From: Halieaceae bacterium | Lineage (GTDB): Bacteria; Pseudomonadota; Gammaproteobacteria; Pseudomonadales; Halieaceae | Direction: 5' to 3' | Length of the DNA stretch: 25,325 nucleotides | NCBI GenBank assembly: GCA_009886815.1 | Contig: QXYP01000222.1 | Span: 1 to 25,325, forward strand | Shown here: positions 1 through 7,919 of the stretch, piece by piece | How positions within the stretch are numbered: position 1 is the first letter of the stretch | Layout: each line of letters begins with the position of its first letter | Position numbers and translations under genes: made by a program | The notes under the pieces: model-generated | Seen by the model: only the letters and a program-made list of their open reading frames with translations | Database searches by the model: none | Told to the model about the DNA's origin: nothing

Positions 1-1214
1 CAGCAGCCGATAACATTACATTGCTACCCGACTGCTACGCGGTGGACCTAATCAGAGTCGATGGTCGTTGCGTCGGTGCACACGTACTAGACACCCGCAG
101 TCATGTCGTCAAAACAATAGCGGCAAGGGCTGTTGTTCTTGCTACGGGTGGTGCCAGCAAGGCCTATCAATATACTTCAAACCCTGACGGCGCGAGCGGT
201 GACGGTATTGCGATAGCCTGGCGCGCGGGCTGTCGGGTCGCCAATATGGAGTTCAATCAATTCCACCCTACTTGCCTTTACCACCCTAAAGCCAAGTCAT
301 TTTTAATCACCGAAGCACTCCGGGGCGAGGGGGCTAAGCTATTGCTGCCCAACGGCGAGGCCTTTATGACTCGCTTCGACCCTCGCGGTGAACTCGCACC
401 TCGGGATATTGTTGCCCGTGCGATTGACCATGAAATGAAACGGCTTGGGCTTGACTGCGTGTATTTGGATATTACTCACCGCTCCCCAGAATTTTTACGC
501 AGTCATTTTCCCACGGTCTACGAACGCTGCCTGTCTCTAGGTATCGACATTTGCAAAGATCGAATTCCTGTCGTGCCCGCAGCCCACTACACCTGCGGGG
601 GTGTTGTCGTTAACCAATTTGGCGCTAGCGACCTGCCCGGCCTTTATGTCATCGGTGAGACCGCTTGCAGTGGCTTACACGGCGCTAATCGCATGGCCAG
701 CAACTCACTCCTCGAATGTTTTGTCTATGCTGCATCTGCCGCCCGCCACATCGCTGACACGGATCTTCCCGTTCCTCAGAAACTGCCCAATTGGGATGAT
801 AGCCGTGTTCGCATATCCGACGAAGGCGTTATTATCCCCTATCACTGGCAGGCCCTAAGACGGCTTATGTGGGATTACGTGGGCATTGTGAGAAGTGATC
901 GCAGACTGGCTTTTGCCGCCAATGCGATCGAACTCATGCAGGTGGAGATTGAGAATTACTACGGCCAATTTCTGATCACAAGACCGTTACTTGAGTTGCG
1001 AAATCTCGCTGAGGTCGCCGCGCTGACCGTCCGCTGTGCCGCAGCCAGACCTGAATCTAGAGGGCTTCATTTCAACCGAGACTATCCTGAGGTCAGTGCC
1101 GATACCCGCGACTCTATTCTGATACCGCCAGAGCATCCGGCCTTTAAAAATCCTCAGGCCACAGATTTAGAGCTGCCCAGCTACACGGCGCCCACCGTGG
1201 ATCACAGTCACTAA
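1..1214 (+). CDS. nadB: L-aspartate oxidase, 5'-truncated by window edge
   Basis: Flavoenzyme that oxidises L-aspartate to iminoaspartate, the first step of de novo NAD synthesis (cytoplasmic). The frame is open from the left edge; roughly the first 140 residues (the N-terminal FAD-binding part) lie outside the window. Visible family hallmarks are the [19 protein letters not shown] stretch, the [13 protein letters not shown] stretch, the RGEGAKL segment, [28 protein letters not shown] and the [16 protein letters not shown] motif near the FAD site. These match NadB rather than SdhA/FrdA. The C-terminal helical domain is complete, ending in a short tail (TAPTVDHSH). The stop TAA (1212-1214) overlaps the stop of the convergent sdhE. 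The product name is near certain; only the 5' end is missing. Confidence 0.97.
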   Translation, partial: AADNITLLPDCYAVDLIRVDGRCVGAHVLDTRSHVVKTIAARAVVLATGGASKAYQYTSNPDGASGDGIAIAWRAGCRVANMEFNQFHPTCLYHPKAKSFLITEALRGEGAKLLLPNGEAFMTRFDPRGELAPRDIVARAIDHEMKRLGLDCVYLDITHRSPEFLRSHFPTVYERCLSLGIDICKDRIPVVPAAHYTCGGVVVNQFGASDLPGLYVIGETACSGLHGANRMASNSLLECFVYAASAARHIADTDLPVPQKLPNWDDSRVRISDEGVIIPYHWQALRRLMWDYVGIVRSDRRLAFAANAIELMQVEIENYYGQFLITRPLLELRNLAEVAALTVRCAAARPESRGLHFNRDYPEVSADTRDSILIPPEHPAFKNPQATDLELPSYTAPTVDHSH

Positions 1215-1471
1215 CGCAGCTTGGACAAATTATGTGCTCTGATCTTATCGGTAATAGCGACCAGGCTTTCATCCACTAGGGTTTCTCTACCTAAGATCCA
1301 ATTCAGGATATCCTGATCCTCGTGACCCATGAGTTGCTGATAATCATCCTTCAGGGATGGCTCAAGTTCCGCGAAGCACGCATCCATAAACGGTCCAAGC
1401 AATAAATCAAGCTCGAGCAAACCGCGCCTACTGGCCCAACGCATTCGATTCGTTTGTTCATTCTGGGTCAT
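1211..1471 (-). CDS. sdhE: Succinate dehydrogenase assembly factor SdhE (YgfY/CptB family)
   Basis: Small soluble protein (86 aa; E. coli SdhE is 88 aa) that promotes covalent attachment of FAD to the SdhA flavoprotein of succinate dehydrogenase. The family signature RRGLLELD, containing the RGxxE motif, is at about residues 15-22, followed by the acidic helical region ([17 protein letters not shown]) typical of the fold. The ATG at 1469-1471 has a good ribosome-binding site, GGAGAG (plus-strand CTCTCC at 1475-1480). The stop TAG lies inside the shared CTAA at 1211-1214, so sdhE and nadB end on the same four bases. It is divergent from ygfZ, an arrangement also found in enterobacteria. The ygfX (CptA) partner gene that follows sdhE in E. 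coli is not here. Confidence 0.93.
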   Translation of the reverse strand: MTQNEQTNRMRWASRRGLLELDLLLGPFMDACFAELEPSLKDDYQQLMGHEDQDILNWILGRETLVDESLVAITDKIRAHNLSKLR

Positions 1472-1506
1472 GGGCTCTCCACCCTCGCGGCTTGGACTGG
1501 ATCAAT

Positions 1507-1534
1507 AGTGTATGGGGTATCTGATAGCGGACAA
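1507..1534 (-). promoter_or_regulatory. Candidate sigma-70 promoter for sdhE
   Basis: On the minus strand, TTGTCC (1529-1534, 4 of 6 to the -35 consensus) is followed after 16 bases by TACACT (1507-1512, 4 of 6 to the -10 consensus). It lies about 36 bases upstream of the sdhE ATG. It was found by eye and there is no experimental support. Confidence 0.35.
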
Positions 1535-1606
1535 ACAGGCAGCCCCACCAACGGGCAAGACCTGTAAGCGCGCAAGTTGCTGTCGCATCTTGGTAAGTAA
1601 AGCACG

Positions 1607-1634
1607 TTGGAATTACGCAAAATTAACATACAAT
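1607..1634 (+). promoter_or_regulatory. Candidate sigma-70 promoter for ygfZ
   Basis: TTGGAA (1607-1612, 4 of 6 to the -35 consensus), a 16-base spacer and TACAAT (1629-1634, 5 of 6 to the -10 consensus) would place the transcript start near 1641, about 26 bases before the ATG at 1667. If correct, the in-frame TTG at 1607 is part of the -35 box and cannot be the start codon of ygfZ. Confidence 0.45.
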
Positions 1635-1666
1635 GCAGGCCGATACCGAGCCTAAGGCCGTCACCG

Positions 1667-2614
1667 ATGACGAATACCCCATTTAATCCGACAGATACGG
1701 CGGGCGATCTATTGAACGGATGGGCCCCCTTAACCCATGAGGCATTGCTGCGCCTGCAAGGACAGGATGCGTGTAAATTTCTTCAGGGGCAGACCACTGC
1801 TGACTTTGCAAAAGCGCAGTCCCTCGACGTCATACCCGGTGCTTTTTGTGATGTTAAAGGCAGAGTCATCGCCGATTTTCGTGCCCTGGTTGTCAGTCCC
1901 GACGATATCATTCTCTGTGTCAATGAGAGCCTAGCTAGCTCGCTATTAACCCATCTCACTAAGTATTTGATGTTCAGTAAGGCAGACCTTACCCAAACGC
2001 TAGAACACCCTTGGGGCCTCACTGGACCTGAAGCACATGCCCAGTTTGGGTTTGATAGCACCCCCCTTAGCGCCAATCGAGCCATAGCCCTGGCCCAAGG
2101 CTGGCTAATTCCTTTGGCTGACCAGACCTCTTTATTAGTCGCCAACGATTCCGCCGTGATAGAAGCCAACCTCAACAATGAATCTCTTGACGACTATACG
2201 GCGGCCTGGCGTGCCCTTGGCTGCCTGCGAGGAGAGGCTAGAGTCACTTCAACCACAACCGGGAAATATCTACCTCAGGACCTGAGTTACGATTTGGCGG
2301 GTTGGGTAAGCTTTGACAAAGGTTGCTATACCGGACAAGAGATTATTGCGCGACTGCATTGGCGGGGAACGCCCAAGAGACGCCTTTATCATGGAACCGC
2401 ACTGGTTAAGTGCTCGACCGAGGGGGCAAAATTATTGAGCAAAACCGATAACCGTGCGGTGGGTAGCATCGTAAATAGCGCTGACTATCAGACCGGCAGC
2501 CTATTTTTGATAGAAGCCACCGAAAATGCAGCTGGCCAACATGTGTTGATAGAGGAGACCGGTCAAGAGATCAGTATTGGTGATGCGCCCATCCCCTATG
2601 CCAAGAACAGCTAA
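1667..2614 (+). CDS. ygfZ: Folate-binding protein YgfZ (iron-sulfur cluster protein maintenance)
   Basis: Folate-dependent protein of the GcvT/aminomethyltransferase fold that supports assembly or repair of certain Fe-S enzymes in the cytoplasm. The diagnostic motif K-G-C-x-x-G-Q-E is present as DKGCYTGQEIIARLHWRG, in the last third of the protein. The N-terminal part (LQGQDACKFLQGQTTAD, GAFCDVKGRVIADFRAL) also matches the family. From the ATG at 1667 the product is 315 aa, close to E. coli YgfZ (326 aa). The ATG has a TAAGG ribosome-binding site at 1653-1657 with 9-base spacing. An in-frame TTG at 1607 would add 20 residues, but it falls in the likely promoter and has no visible binding site. 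The neighbours sdhE (divergent) and ung are consistent with gammaproteobacterial synteny. Confidence 0.93.
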   Translation: MTNTPFNPTDTAGDLLNGWAPLTHEALLRLQGQDACKFLQGQTTADFAKAQSLDVIPGAFCDVKGRVIADFRALVVSPDDIILCVNESLASSLLTHLTKYLMFSKADLTQTLEHPWGLTGPEAHAQFGFDSTPLSANRAIALAQGWLIPLADQTSLLVANDSAVIEANLNNESLDDYTAAWRALGCLRGEARVTSTTTGKYLPQDLSYDLAGWVSFDKGCYTGQEIIARLHWRGTPKRRLYHGTALVKCSTEGAKLLSKTDNRAVGSIVNSADYQTGSLFLIEATENAAGQHVLIEETGQEISIGDAPIPYAKNS

Positions 2615-2657
2615 ATCAGGAACACCTAAGTCAGGAACACCTGAGTCATGAACACCT
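2598..2657. repeat. 15-bp tandem repeat spanning the ygfZ stop codon
   Basis: Three direct units of 15 bp run without gaps at 2613-2627, 2628-2642 and 2643-2657, of the form AAGTCAGGAACACCT with one to three substitutions between copies. The last codons of ygfZ (2598-2612) match the unit at 11 of 15 positions and may be a decayed fourth copy. The array starts within the TAA stop (2612-2614) and fills the start of the ygfZ-ung gap. The unit length is a multiple of three, so gain or loss of copies would not shift a frame. Confidence 0.8.
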
Positions 2658-2733
2658 AGGCGACTGAGAGAACACGAAGCAGCAAAGACGGAATGCCCAA
2701 CGGCAGCTTCTGATGCCAAAGTGGCCGCCGACT

Positions 2734-3438
2734 TTAATCAGGCAGTGCCCAATCGATAACCCCACGCCCATGGCGCTCTAAAAAGGCATTGGCCTGTGAG
2801 AAGTGCCCACACCCCAAGAAACCGCGATGCGCTGACAACGGTGATGGATGGGGGGCGGTTAAAACACAATTCTCCAAACCCTCAATAGCACCGAACTTTT
2901 TGCGCGCCTGAGCACCCCAAAGCATAAATACGGTGGGCTTACCGACGTCCCTCACGGTGGCGACAACACGGTCAGTGAAGTCTTCCCAACCACGATTTTG
3001 GTGTGAACCCGCACGCCCCGCCTCGACGGTAAGCACAGCATTTAGTAGCAGCACCCCCTGGCTAGCCCAGTGGTTAAGACAGCCGTGAGAAGGTCTTTCG
3101 ATATGGAGATCACGTTGCAGTTCTTTAAAAATATTGCGTAGGGAGGGAGGAATGGCAACCCCCCTACGTACCGAGAAACTGAGTCCATGTGCCTGATCGG
3201 GACCGTGATAAGGATCCTGCCCCAAAATGACAACCCGAATAGCCTCAGGTCGCGTTAGCTCCAATGCGCTAAAGATTTCAGATCCGGGGGGGTAAATAAT
3301 TTTTCCCGAGGCCTTTTCACCACGCAGAAAGTGGGACAGCCCTTGCATCTGGGGCCCCGCAAGGCACTCACCAAGGGTCTTCGACCACTCGGGCGGGAGA
3401 GGAGATTTAGATTCGCTAAATTGTGTCGATTTTATCAA
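2734..3438 (-). CDS. ung: Uracil-DNA glycosylase, family 1 (Ung)
   Basis: Base-excision repair enzyme that removes uracil from DNA. All family-1 motifs are seen: GQDPYHGP with the catalytic Asp (water-activating loop), AHGLSFSVRRG, IPPSLRNIFKEL, GVLLLNAVLTV, and HPSPLSAHRGF (minor-groove Leu loop with catalytic His). From the TTG at 3438 the product is 234 aa (E. coli Ung is 229). This start has AGGGA (plus-strand TCCCT, 3446-3450) 7 bases upstream and sits about 24 bases downstream of the transcript start predicted from the promoter at 3469-3496. An in-frame TTG at 3468 would add 10 residues but lies between the -10 box and the predicted transcript start. The N-terminal PPEWSKTLGE region aligns with the start of E. 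coli Ung. The gene is convergent with ygfZ and divergent from the DUF1631 gene. Confidence 0.96.
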   Translation of the reverse strand: MIKSTQFSESKSPLPPEWSKTLGECLAGPQMQGLSHFLRGEKASGKIIYPPGSEIFSALELTRPEAIRVVILGQDPYHGPDQAHGLSFSVRRGVAIPPSLRNIFKELQRDLHIERPSHGCLNHWASQGVLLLNAVLTVEAGRAGSHQNRGWEDFTDRVVATVRDVGKPTVFMLWGAQARKKFGAIEGLENCVLTAPHPSPLSAHRGFLGCGHFSQANAFLERHGRGVIDWALPD

Positions 3439-3468
3439 CGGTGTATCCCTGCATGTTTCAAGAAACAA

Positions 3469-3496
3469 ACTATAAAATATGGGACTGGCATATCAA
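3469..3496 (-). promoter_or_regulatory. Sigma-70-type promoter for ung
   Basis: On the minus strand, TTGATA (3491-3496, 5 of 6 to the -35 consensus), a 16-base spacer and TATAGT (3469-3474, 5 of 6 to the -10 consensus) give the best promoter match in the window. The predicted transcript start is near 3462, so translation should begin at the TTG at 3438. The element lies in the 71-base gap before the divergent DUF1631 gene, whose own promoter (an A/T-rich TATAAAAT at 3471-3478, with no clear -35) would overlap it. Confidence 0.55.
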
Positions 3497-3539
3497 GCCC
3501 GCAGGCGACACAATCAGCTTGCAGTAATTTTGGTGAGCT

Positions 3540-6500
3540 ATGAAACGGGAAAATCCAGACAGCGCCGCCCCAGCCAACCCTCCCGCGCGCATCATGGCGC
3601 TGAGGCAATACACTGGCAAGCTCTTACAACCTCGACTAAGCTTAGTGGCCGAGGCAATGGCAGATCACCTGTTTAATTTATCCGCCAGCGCTAAGCTAGC
3701 CCCGGATCATAGGACCCAAGCCTTTGAAGCGTTCTCAGGTTTCAAATCTAACAGCAAAGATTTTGTTGCCACACTACTCGCCGAAATCGACCTTGGATTT
3801 GATAATTTAAGCCCTGCAGCGACTGTCGATACTGAACAAACACCGGCGGAGTTAGACCTAGTTGACCTTAGAGGTTTTGACAATAGCTCCGCGATTGATT
3901 CGATCGTACAAGCCGGGTCGGAAAGGTACTGGGGTCAACTCGAGTCACTGACTCTGGGCCTGGGGGCATTGCTGGGTGTAGATCCACAGACGATTCGACT
4001 CCCCTTTGGCTTGCGAGGCCTGGCTACAGCATATCGTCGTTACGTTCAGCCGCTGGGCCTACCAGACTTTATCATTGCTGAACTCGATCGCGCTTTTACC
4101 CTCAACTTACTCCCTGAAGCCGGCGCTTTATACCAAGAGCTCAATGTTGTTCTTACCGCTACTGCCGACGGGCCTACCCGGGAAATTGACGCTGGGGCAC
4201 AAGAGACTTCGCCCCAATCAACCCGCAACGAGATCGACAGTTCAGCGGCAGCAGCACCCTTAGCAAACTTGACGACGAGGCCAACACACGCCTCAGAGGC
4301 CCCAACAAATACGGGCCCACTCAATCAAGCAGTGACCCCCACTCGTTCCAGCGCTAGCCTCGTGCCACAAAGTTTGTCCAGGTTTACCGATCCAAGCCAG
4401 CCTTCTGCCTCTTCAGATACCGCATTAGCAAAGTCGCCACTAACGTCATTGGCGCAGGAAGAAGGCATCGCTGAGTATTTGCCTGGACGCGGCCAAACAA
4501 CATCTAAACCTGCAATCGACGAGGCAATGCTGGCTAGACTGCGCCTCCCGACCCTGCAGTCAGAGCTACCAAAAGACGCCCTAAGCGACGCAGAGCTCAG
4601 CGAAAAAGCCGATGAATTGGCACTCAAAATTGCCGCTGTGCGACGGGCGGGGGGAGGAATCTCACAGTCCGAACCCTTGGTCAATCAGTTAGGCCTCGAC
4701 GAAATAGACGCTTCATTATTGCCCTTGAAAGGCAGCGTGCAGCTGATCGATAACTTGTACCAAACTATGTTCGATACCCTGCCCCTCACCGAAAAAGTGA
4801 GTCGGAGTATCGACAATTTAAAGTTGCCCCTTGCAGAGCTTTCCCTTACCGATCCCGCATTTTTCCAGAACCAGGAACACCCCGCCCGCCTGCTGGTAGA
4901 ACGCCTCAGTGAGCTCAGTGCGTTAGCCCCTCGAAACAGTGCACGGTTAGAGCAACAGATTGATGACGCTTTAAGCCCCATTCAACGTGAGTTTAATGGC
5001 AGTCTCGATACCTTCGAAAAAGCACTCACCAAGATAAATCATCTTGCGGTATCAATGCTCAAACAACAGCAGCGTAATATCCAACGTCAGATTGCTGCTG
5101 AAGAGGGTAAAGAAAAGCGCGAACAGGCAGCCCAGCAGGTAGAGGCCGACCTGAGTCAAATGCTCCCCGATGGACTCATGCCCGCTAGCCTTCTGAGCCT
5201 GATCGACGCCTTCCTGCGCGATGAACTGGTGCTGATCCAACTGCGGGCAGAAAATTCTTTATTTTATGAAACGGTCCTTGAGCGCATCTCACAAATTAAC
5301 AGTTCGCTGCAACGCACCATGGAGACAGGCATTCCATTGAAGCCCGAGGCAGCTAAAAAAATCACTCAGACACTTCCCAAAGGATTCGGTGACAACTTTT
5401 TATCCATCGAAACCCAGGGAATTTTGCAGCAGCTACAGCAGCAACTTGGAGGCGATGAACCCATTACCCTCGCAGCTTCCTCCCTACCTGAACCTGAAGT
5501 ATTTACCGAACCTAAATTCTCGGAGCGCCTAGCCACACTTCCCCGCCTTGAGAATTGGACAAAGCGAGCACATCAACTCAAATTAAAAAGCTGGATCTGT
5601 GAAATCTCACCTGACGGATCATCACAAAATCTGCAGCTGATATGGAAAAACGCAAACTCCACCCGCTTTGCTTTCGTCAACGAGCAAGGTTTCAAGATTA
5701 AAGACATAAATCTCATTCAACTTGCGAGGCAGCTTAGCAATAGGCTCAAACCGCTGGCCCCCTCAGACGAACTGCCGATTATCGAACGCAGTGTTTTTCA
5801 AACGCTAGAAAAACGTCAAGAAGACCTCAATACACGAGAGAACTCGCCGATATCACTGGCCCAATCTCGGTCGGATATGGTTGATGCGGCTCAAAGTCAT
5901 ATTCGACGAGCAAAGCGTAGAGGAATAACAAGCTGCGCTCTCGCGATACACGCGGAAGACACAGCAGGCGTCGAGCATGTCAGTAAACAGCTGCTCAGCG
6001 GCGCAGTTTTAATCGCCAGCGAAGGCTCCCTATCTCCATCGACCCACGGCATCATCGTCAACATCTCAAGCGGCGAGCAGCTGCGCAAGCTGCTGACAGA
6101 CGACAGCAGCTCAGCGCCTCCTGCTGGCATTGGTATTGCCGCCATCAACGCCAGCATCTCCAGCGCTGAAGCGCTTTGGGTTAATTTAGAAGATATTGCC
6201 AAACAAGGGCTTGCTACAGCGCCCAATATGGGAGTCATCGCTGCTCCACTGCCTCAAGTTAACAACTTGGCAAATGAGGTTCGAAAAACCTATGCCATGC
6301 TCCAGAAGGAGACGCCCCAGCCACAGTTTTCTTTACGCCCTTTGCACCGGCGCACCCTTGAAAATGATGCTGTCGTGCAAACCCGGTACCAGGTCCTGTC
6401 AGATGGACTTACCGCCGGTAACACCGACCTACAACGACAACGCTACCCAATAACGGGTTTGGCCATCGCAATTGACTGCTCTAAGGTCAACAATACCTGC

Positions 6501-7031
6501 CGCTTTGCTGAATCAGTGGTCGCCGCAGGTCGCAGCCTGCCGCTCTTTCAACTCAATATCAGTACCGAGTCGGTATTGCACCCGGAGTTCCTCGATTTTT
6601 TGTTGAATGAGGTCTCCGAAAGCGGGATAGGCACTGACCGTTTGTGGTTCGAATTGACCGATTCAGCCAGACTGCGTGAAGACAATGACGCCGCCCACTT
6701 TTGTGGAACGCTGCGCTCCATAGGCTGTCAAATCTCAGTAGCCGAGGTCAATCCAAAGCGCGGCAGCACAGCGGTACTGCAAAAGTTCAAACCACATACC
6801 CTAGCACTCGATTCCGCTCTTTGGCCCGCAGAATCCGTGGACGAGAACCTCGTTGCGCTTCATCAAACCATCAGTGATCTACACCACCTTGTTGGGGAGC
6901 ATGTCGTGTTACGTGATTGCCAGGATGACACTCTAGCCCGGCAACTGGGCATCGACTTTATCGAGACCTTGGGCTCTGAACAGCTTCTTCCTGAAGCCTT
7001 GCACAATTTATTACCGATCATTGCACGTTAA
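3540..7031 (+). CDS. DUF1631 protein with degenerate GGDEF-like and EAL-like C-terminal regions
   Basis: Large soluble protein (1163 aa) with no signal peptide or membrane segment. Residues about 1-230 and 330-760 resemble DUF1631. The second block holds a charged helical part (about 500-540, MLKQQQRNIQRQIAAEEG) and a domain around 670-720 with LKLKSWICE, LQLIWKN and TRFAFVNEQGFKI. A Ser/Thr/Ala/Pro-rich linker spans about 230-320. Residues about 780-900 look like a GGDEF fold without the GGDEF motif (SPSTHGIIV, GIGIAAINAS). Residues about 929-1163 follow an EAL domain (FQLNIST, LWFELTD, LGIDFIETLG). The catalytic EAL Glu appears to be Gln (TRYQVL), the DDFG motif reads AEVN, and the Lys of KID and the Glu of the AEGVE motif are missing. 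Enzymatic c-di-GMP turnover is therefore unlikely. A sensing or scaffold role is inference. The ATG at 3540 follows GGTGAG (3532-3537) at short spacing. Confidence 0.8.
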   Translation: MKRENPDSAAPANPPARIMALRQYTGKLLQPRLSLVAEAMADHLFNLSASAKLAPDHRTQAFEAFSGFKSNSKDFVATLLAEIDLGFDNLSPAATVDTEQTPAELDLVDLRGFDNSSAIDSIVQAGSERYWGQLESLTLGLGALLGVDPQTIRLPFGLRGLATAYRRYVQPLGLPDFIIAELDRAFTLNLLPEAGALYQELNVVLTATADGPTREIDAGAQETSPQSTRNEIDSSAAAAPLANLTTRPTHASEAPTNTGPLNQAVTPTRSSASLVPQSLSRFTDPSQPSASSDTALAKSPLTSLAQEEGIAEYLPGRGQTTSKPAIDEAMLARLRLPTLQSELPKDALSDAELSEKADELALKIAAVRRAGGGISQSEPLVNQLGLDEIDASLLPLKGSVQLIDNLYQTMFDTLPLTEKVSRSIDNLKLPLAELSLTDPAFFQNQEHPARLLVERLSELSALAPRNSARLEQQIDDALSPIQREFNGSLDTFEKALTKINHLAVSMLKQQQRNIQRQIAAEEGKEKREQAAQQVEADLSQMLPDGLMPASLLSLIDAFLRDELVLIQLRAENSLFYETVLERISQINSSLQRTMETGIPLKPEAAKKITQTLPKGFGDNFLSIETQGILQQLQQQLGGDEPITLAASSLPEPEVFTEPKFSERLATLPRLENWTKRAHQLKLKSWICEISPDGSSQNLQLIWKNANSTRFAFVNEQGFKIKDINLIQLARQLSNRLKPLAPSDELPIIERSVFQTLEKRQEDLNTRENSPISLAQSRSDMVDAAQSHIRRAKRRGITSCALAIHAEDTAGVEHVSKQLLSGAVLIASEGSLSPSTHGIIVNISSGEQLRKLLTDDSSSAPPAGIGIAAINASISSAEALWVNLEDIAKQGLATAPNMGVIAAPLPQVNNLANEVRKTYAMLQKETPQPQFSLRPLHRRTLENDAVVQTRYQVLSDGLTAGNTDLQRQRYPITGLAIAIDCSKVNNTCRFAESVVAAGRSLPLFQLNISTESVLHPEFLDFLLNEVSESGIGTDRLWFELTDSARLREDNDAAHFCGTLRSIGCQISVAEVNPKRGSTAVLQKFKPHTLALDSALWPAESVDENLVALHQTISDLHHLVGEHVVLRDCQDDTLARQLGIDFIETLGSEQLLPEALHNLLPIIAR

Positions 7032-7106
7032 GTTTGTGATCTAGGGCGGGCTTTTTTTAAAAATCAGCGCTCGGTTTTCTCCCGGCAGCAAGAACAGTAA
7101 AATAAC

Positions 7107-7136
7107 TCGACGGCGCGTCGTGTGCCGGCATAGAAT
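7107..7136 (+). promoter_or_regulatory. Candidate promoter with palindromes in the core, upstream of the Yip1-family gene
   Basis: TCGACG (7107-7112, 4 of 6 to the -35 consensus), an 18-base spacer and TAGAAT (7131-7136, 5 of 6 to the -10 consensus) lie about 30 bases before the ATG at 7166. Two inverted repeats sit inside it: CGACG-GCG-CGTCG (7108-7120), covering the -35 box, and the perfect 8-base palindrome TGCCGGCA (7123-7130) next to the -10 box. Such placement would suit a repressor site, but no known operator was recognised. Confidence 0.35.
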
Positions 7137-7165
7137 AACCACACTAAAGCCAAGGGAATAGAGTC

Positions 7166-7768
7166 ATGTTCCATCACAGCTTGGGCATCATGACCAAGCC
7201 CAGTGCCGCGTGGCGTCGTCTAGCGCAACTCGATGACACGAGCCAGGCACTGATGCTGCTATACCCTCTCATTTGGGCAATTTTACCTGCCTACGCCTGG
7301 TACATCGGTACCACTCACGTGGGCTGGACCGTGGGCACGGGTCGGGATGTCATCCGCCTCACTGACGAGAGCGCGAGACTCATCAGCTTTCTTTTCTACG
7401 GGGGCATGGTGTCTTGTGTCGTGGCCATTGGTTACTTCATACACTGGATGTCGGAGACCTATGGCGCCAAGTCTTCATTTATCAAGGGTATTCTGATCGC
7501 CAGTGTTTGTGCCACGCCACTTTTTATCGCAGGAGCCGTAGGGTTCTACCCCATTCTTTGGCTGGATATGTTGATTGGCGTCTTCGCAGTCTGTTGGTCG
7601 ACGTATTTGCTTTATAATGGCATCCCTATAGTCATGAAAATTCCAGAGTCGAGGGGTTTTCTCTTTGCCAGCGCGGTAATTGGCGTGTCACTCGTCATGT
7701 TGGTGTGCCTACTTGTCGCCACAACGTTACTGTGGGACTGGGGAGCCATGCCGGCTTTTACTGACTGA
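7166..7768 (+). CDS. Yip1-family inner-membrane protein
   Basis: Predicted integral membrane protein of 200 aa with about five hydrophobic segments (near residues 33-50, 72-94, 108-128, 132-150 and 166-190). The pattern matches bacterial Yip1-family (PF04893) proteins: an N-terminal amphipathic stretch ending in WRRLAQLDDT, the loop motif YIGTTHVGW, the HWMSETYGA segment, FYPILWLDMLIGV, and IPIVMKIPESRGFLFA before the last helix. The biochemical function of this family in bacteria is not established. The start ATG has AAGGGA (7152-7157) 8 bases upstream. It lies directly upstream of the cco operon on the same strand with a 151-base gap, so cotranscription is possible but not shown. Confidence 0.82.
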   Translation: MFHHSLGIMTKPSAAWRRLAQLDDTSQALMLLYPLIWAILPAYAWYIGTTHVGWTVGTGRDVIRLTDESARLISFLFYGGMVSCVVAIGYFIHWMSETYGAKSSFIKGILIASVCATPLFIAGAVGFYPILWLDMLIGVFAVCWSTYLLYNGIPIVMKIPESRGFLFASAVIGVSLVMLVCLLVATTLLWDWGAMPAFTD

Positions 7769-7789
7769 ATAAGTGGCCTACAAACACGA

Positions 7790-7808
7790 GAGCTCGACAC
7801 ACGAGCTC
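7790..7808. repeat. Perfect inverted repeat between the Yip1-family gene and ccoN
   Basis: GAGCTCG (7790-7796), a 5-base loop ACACA and CGAGCTC (7802-7808) form a perfect 7-bp stem 20 bases after the stop of the upstream gene and about 110 bases before ccoN. No T-run follows on either strand, so it is not a normal intrinsic terminator. It could be an operator, an mRNA end-stabiliser or chance. Confidence 0.6.
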
Positions 7809-7919
7809 CAAAAGCAGTAAACAGTTGATATCTTGGGAACGGCCCGGGGTGCTGTGGAGTACGCAAAGCTGACCGGTGCGGGGGCGCCACGACAGTTTCG
7901 CTGATTGAGGTGCATGATA

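Noticed and set aside
601..858. Open frames overlapping nadB, ccoN, ccoI and the addA/addB genes in other frames or on the opposite strand
   Set aside because: Their translations show no family motifs and they lie wholly inside strongly conserved genes; treated as shadow frames.
1607..1666. N-terminal extension of ygfZ from a TTG at 1607
   Set aside because: The TTG coincides with a likely -35 box, has no ribosome-binding site, and the added residues have no family match; the ATG at 1667 fits better.
7041..7060. Intrinsic terminator after the DUF1631 gene (GC-rich word followed by seven T)
   Set aside because: No upstream arm complementary to GGGCGGGC is present, so no hairpin forms before the T-run.
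7824..7837. FNR/Anr site before ccoN (TTGAT followed by four bases)
   Set aside because: The second half reads TGGGA instead of ATCAA; only a half site by chance.
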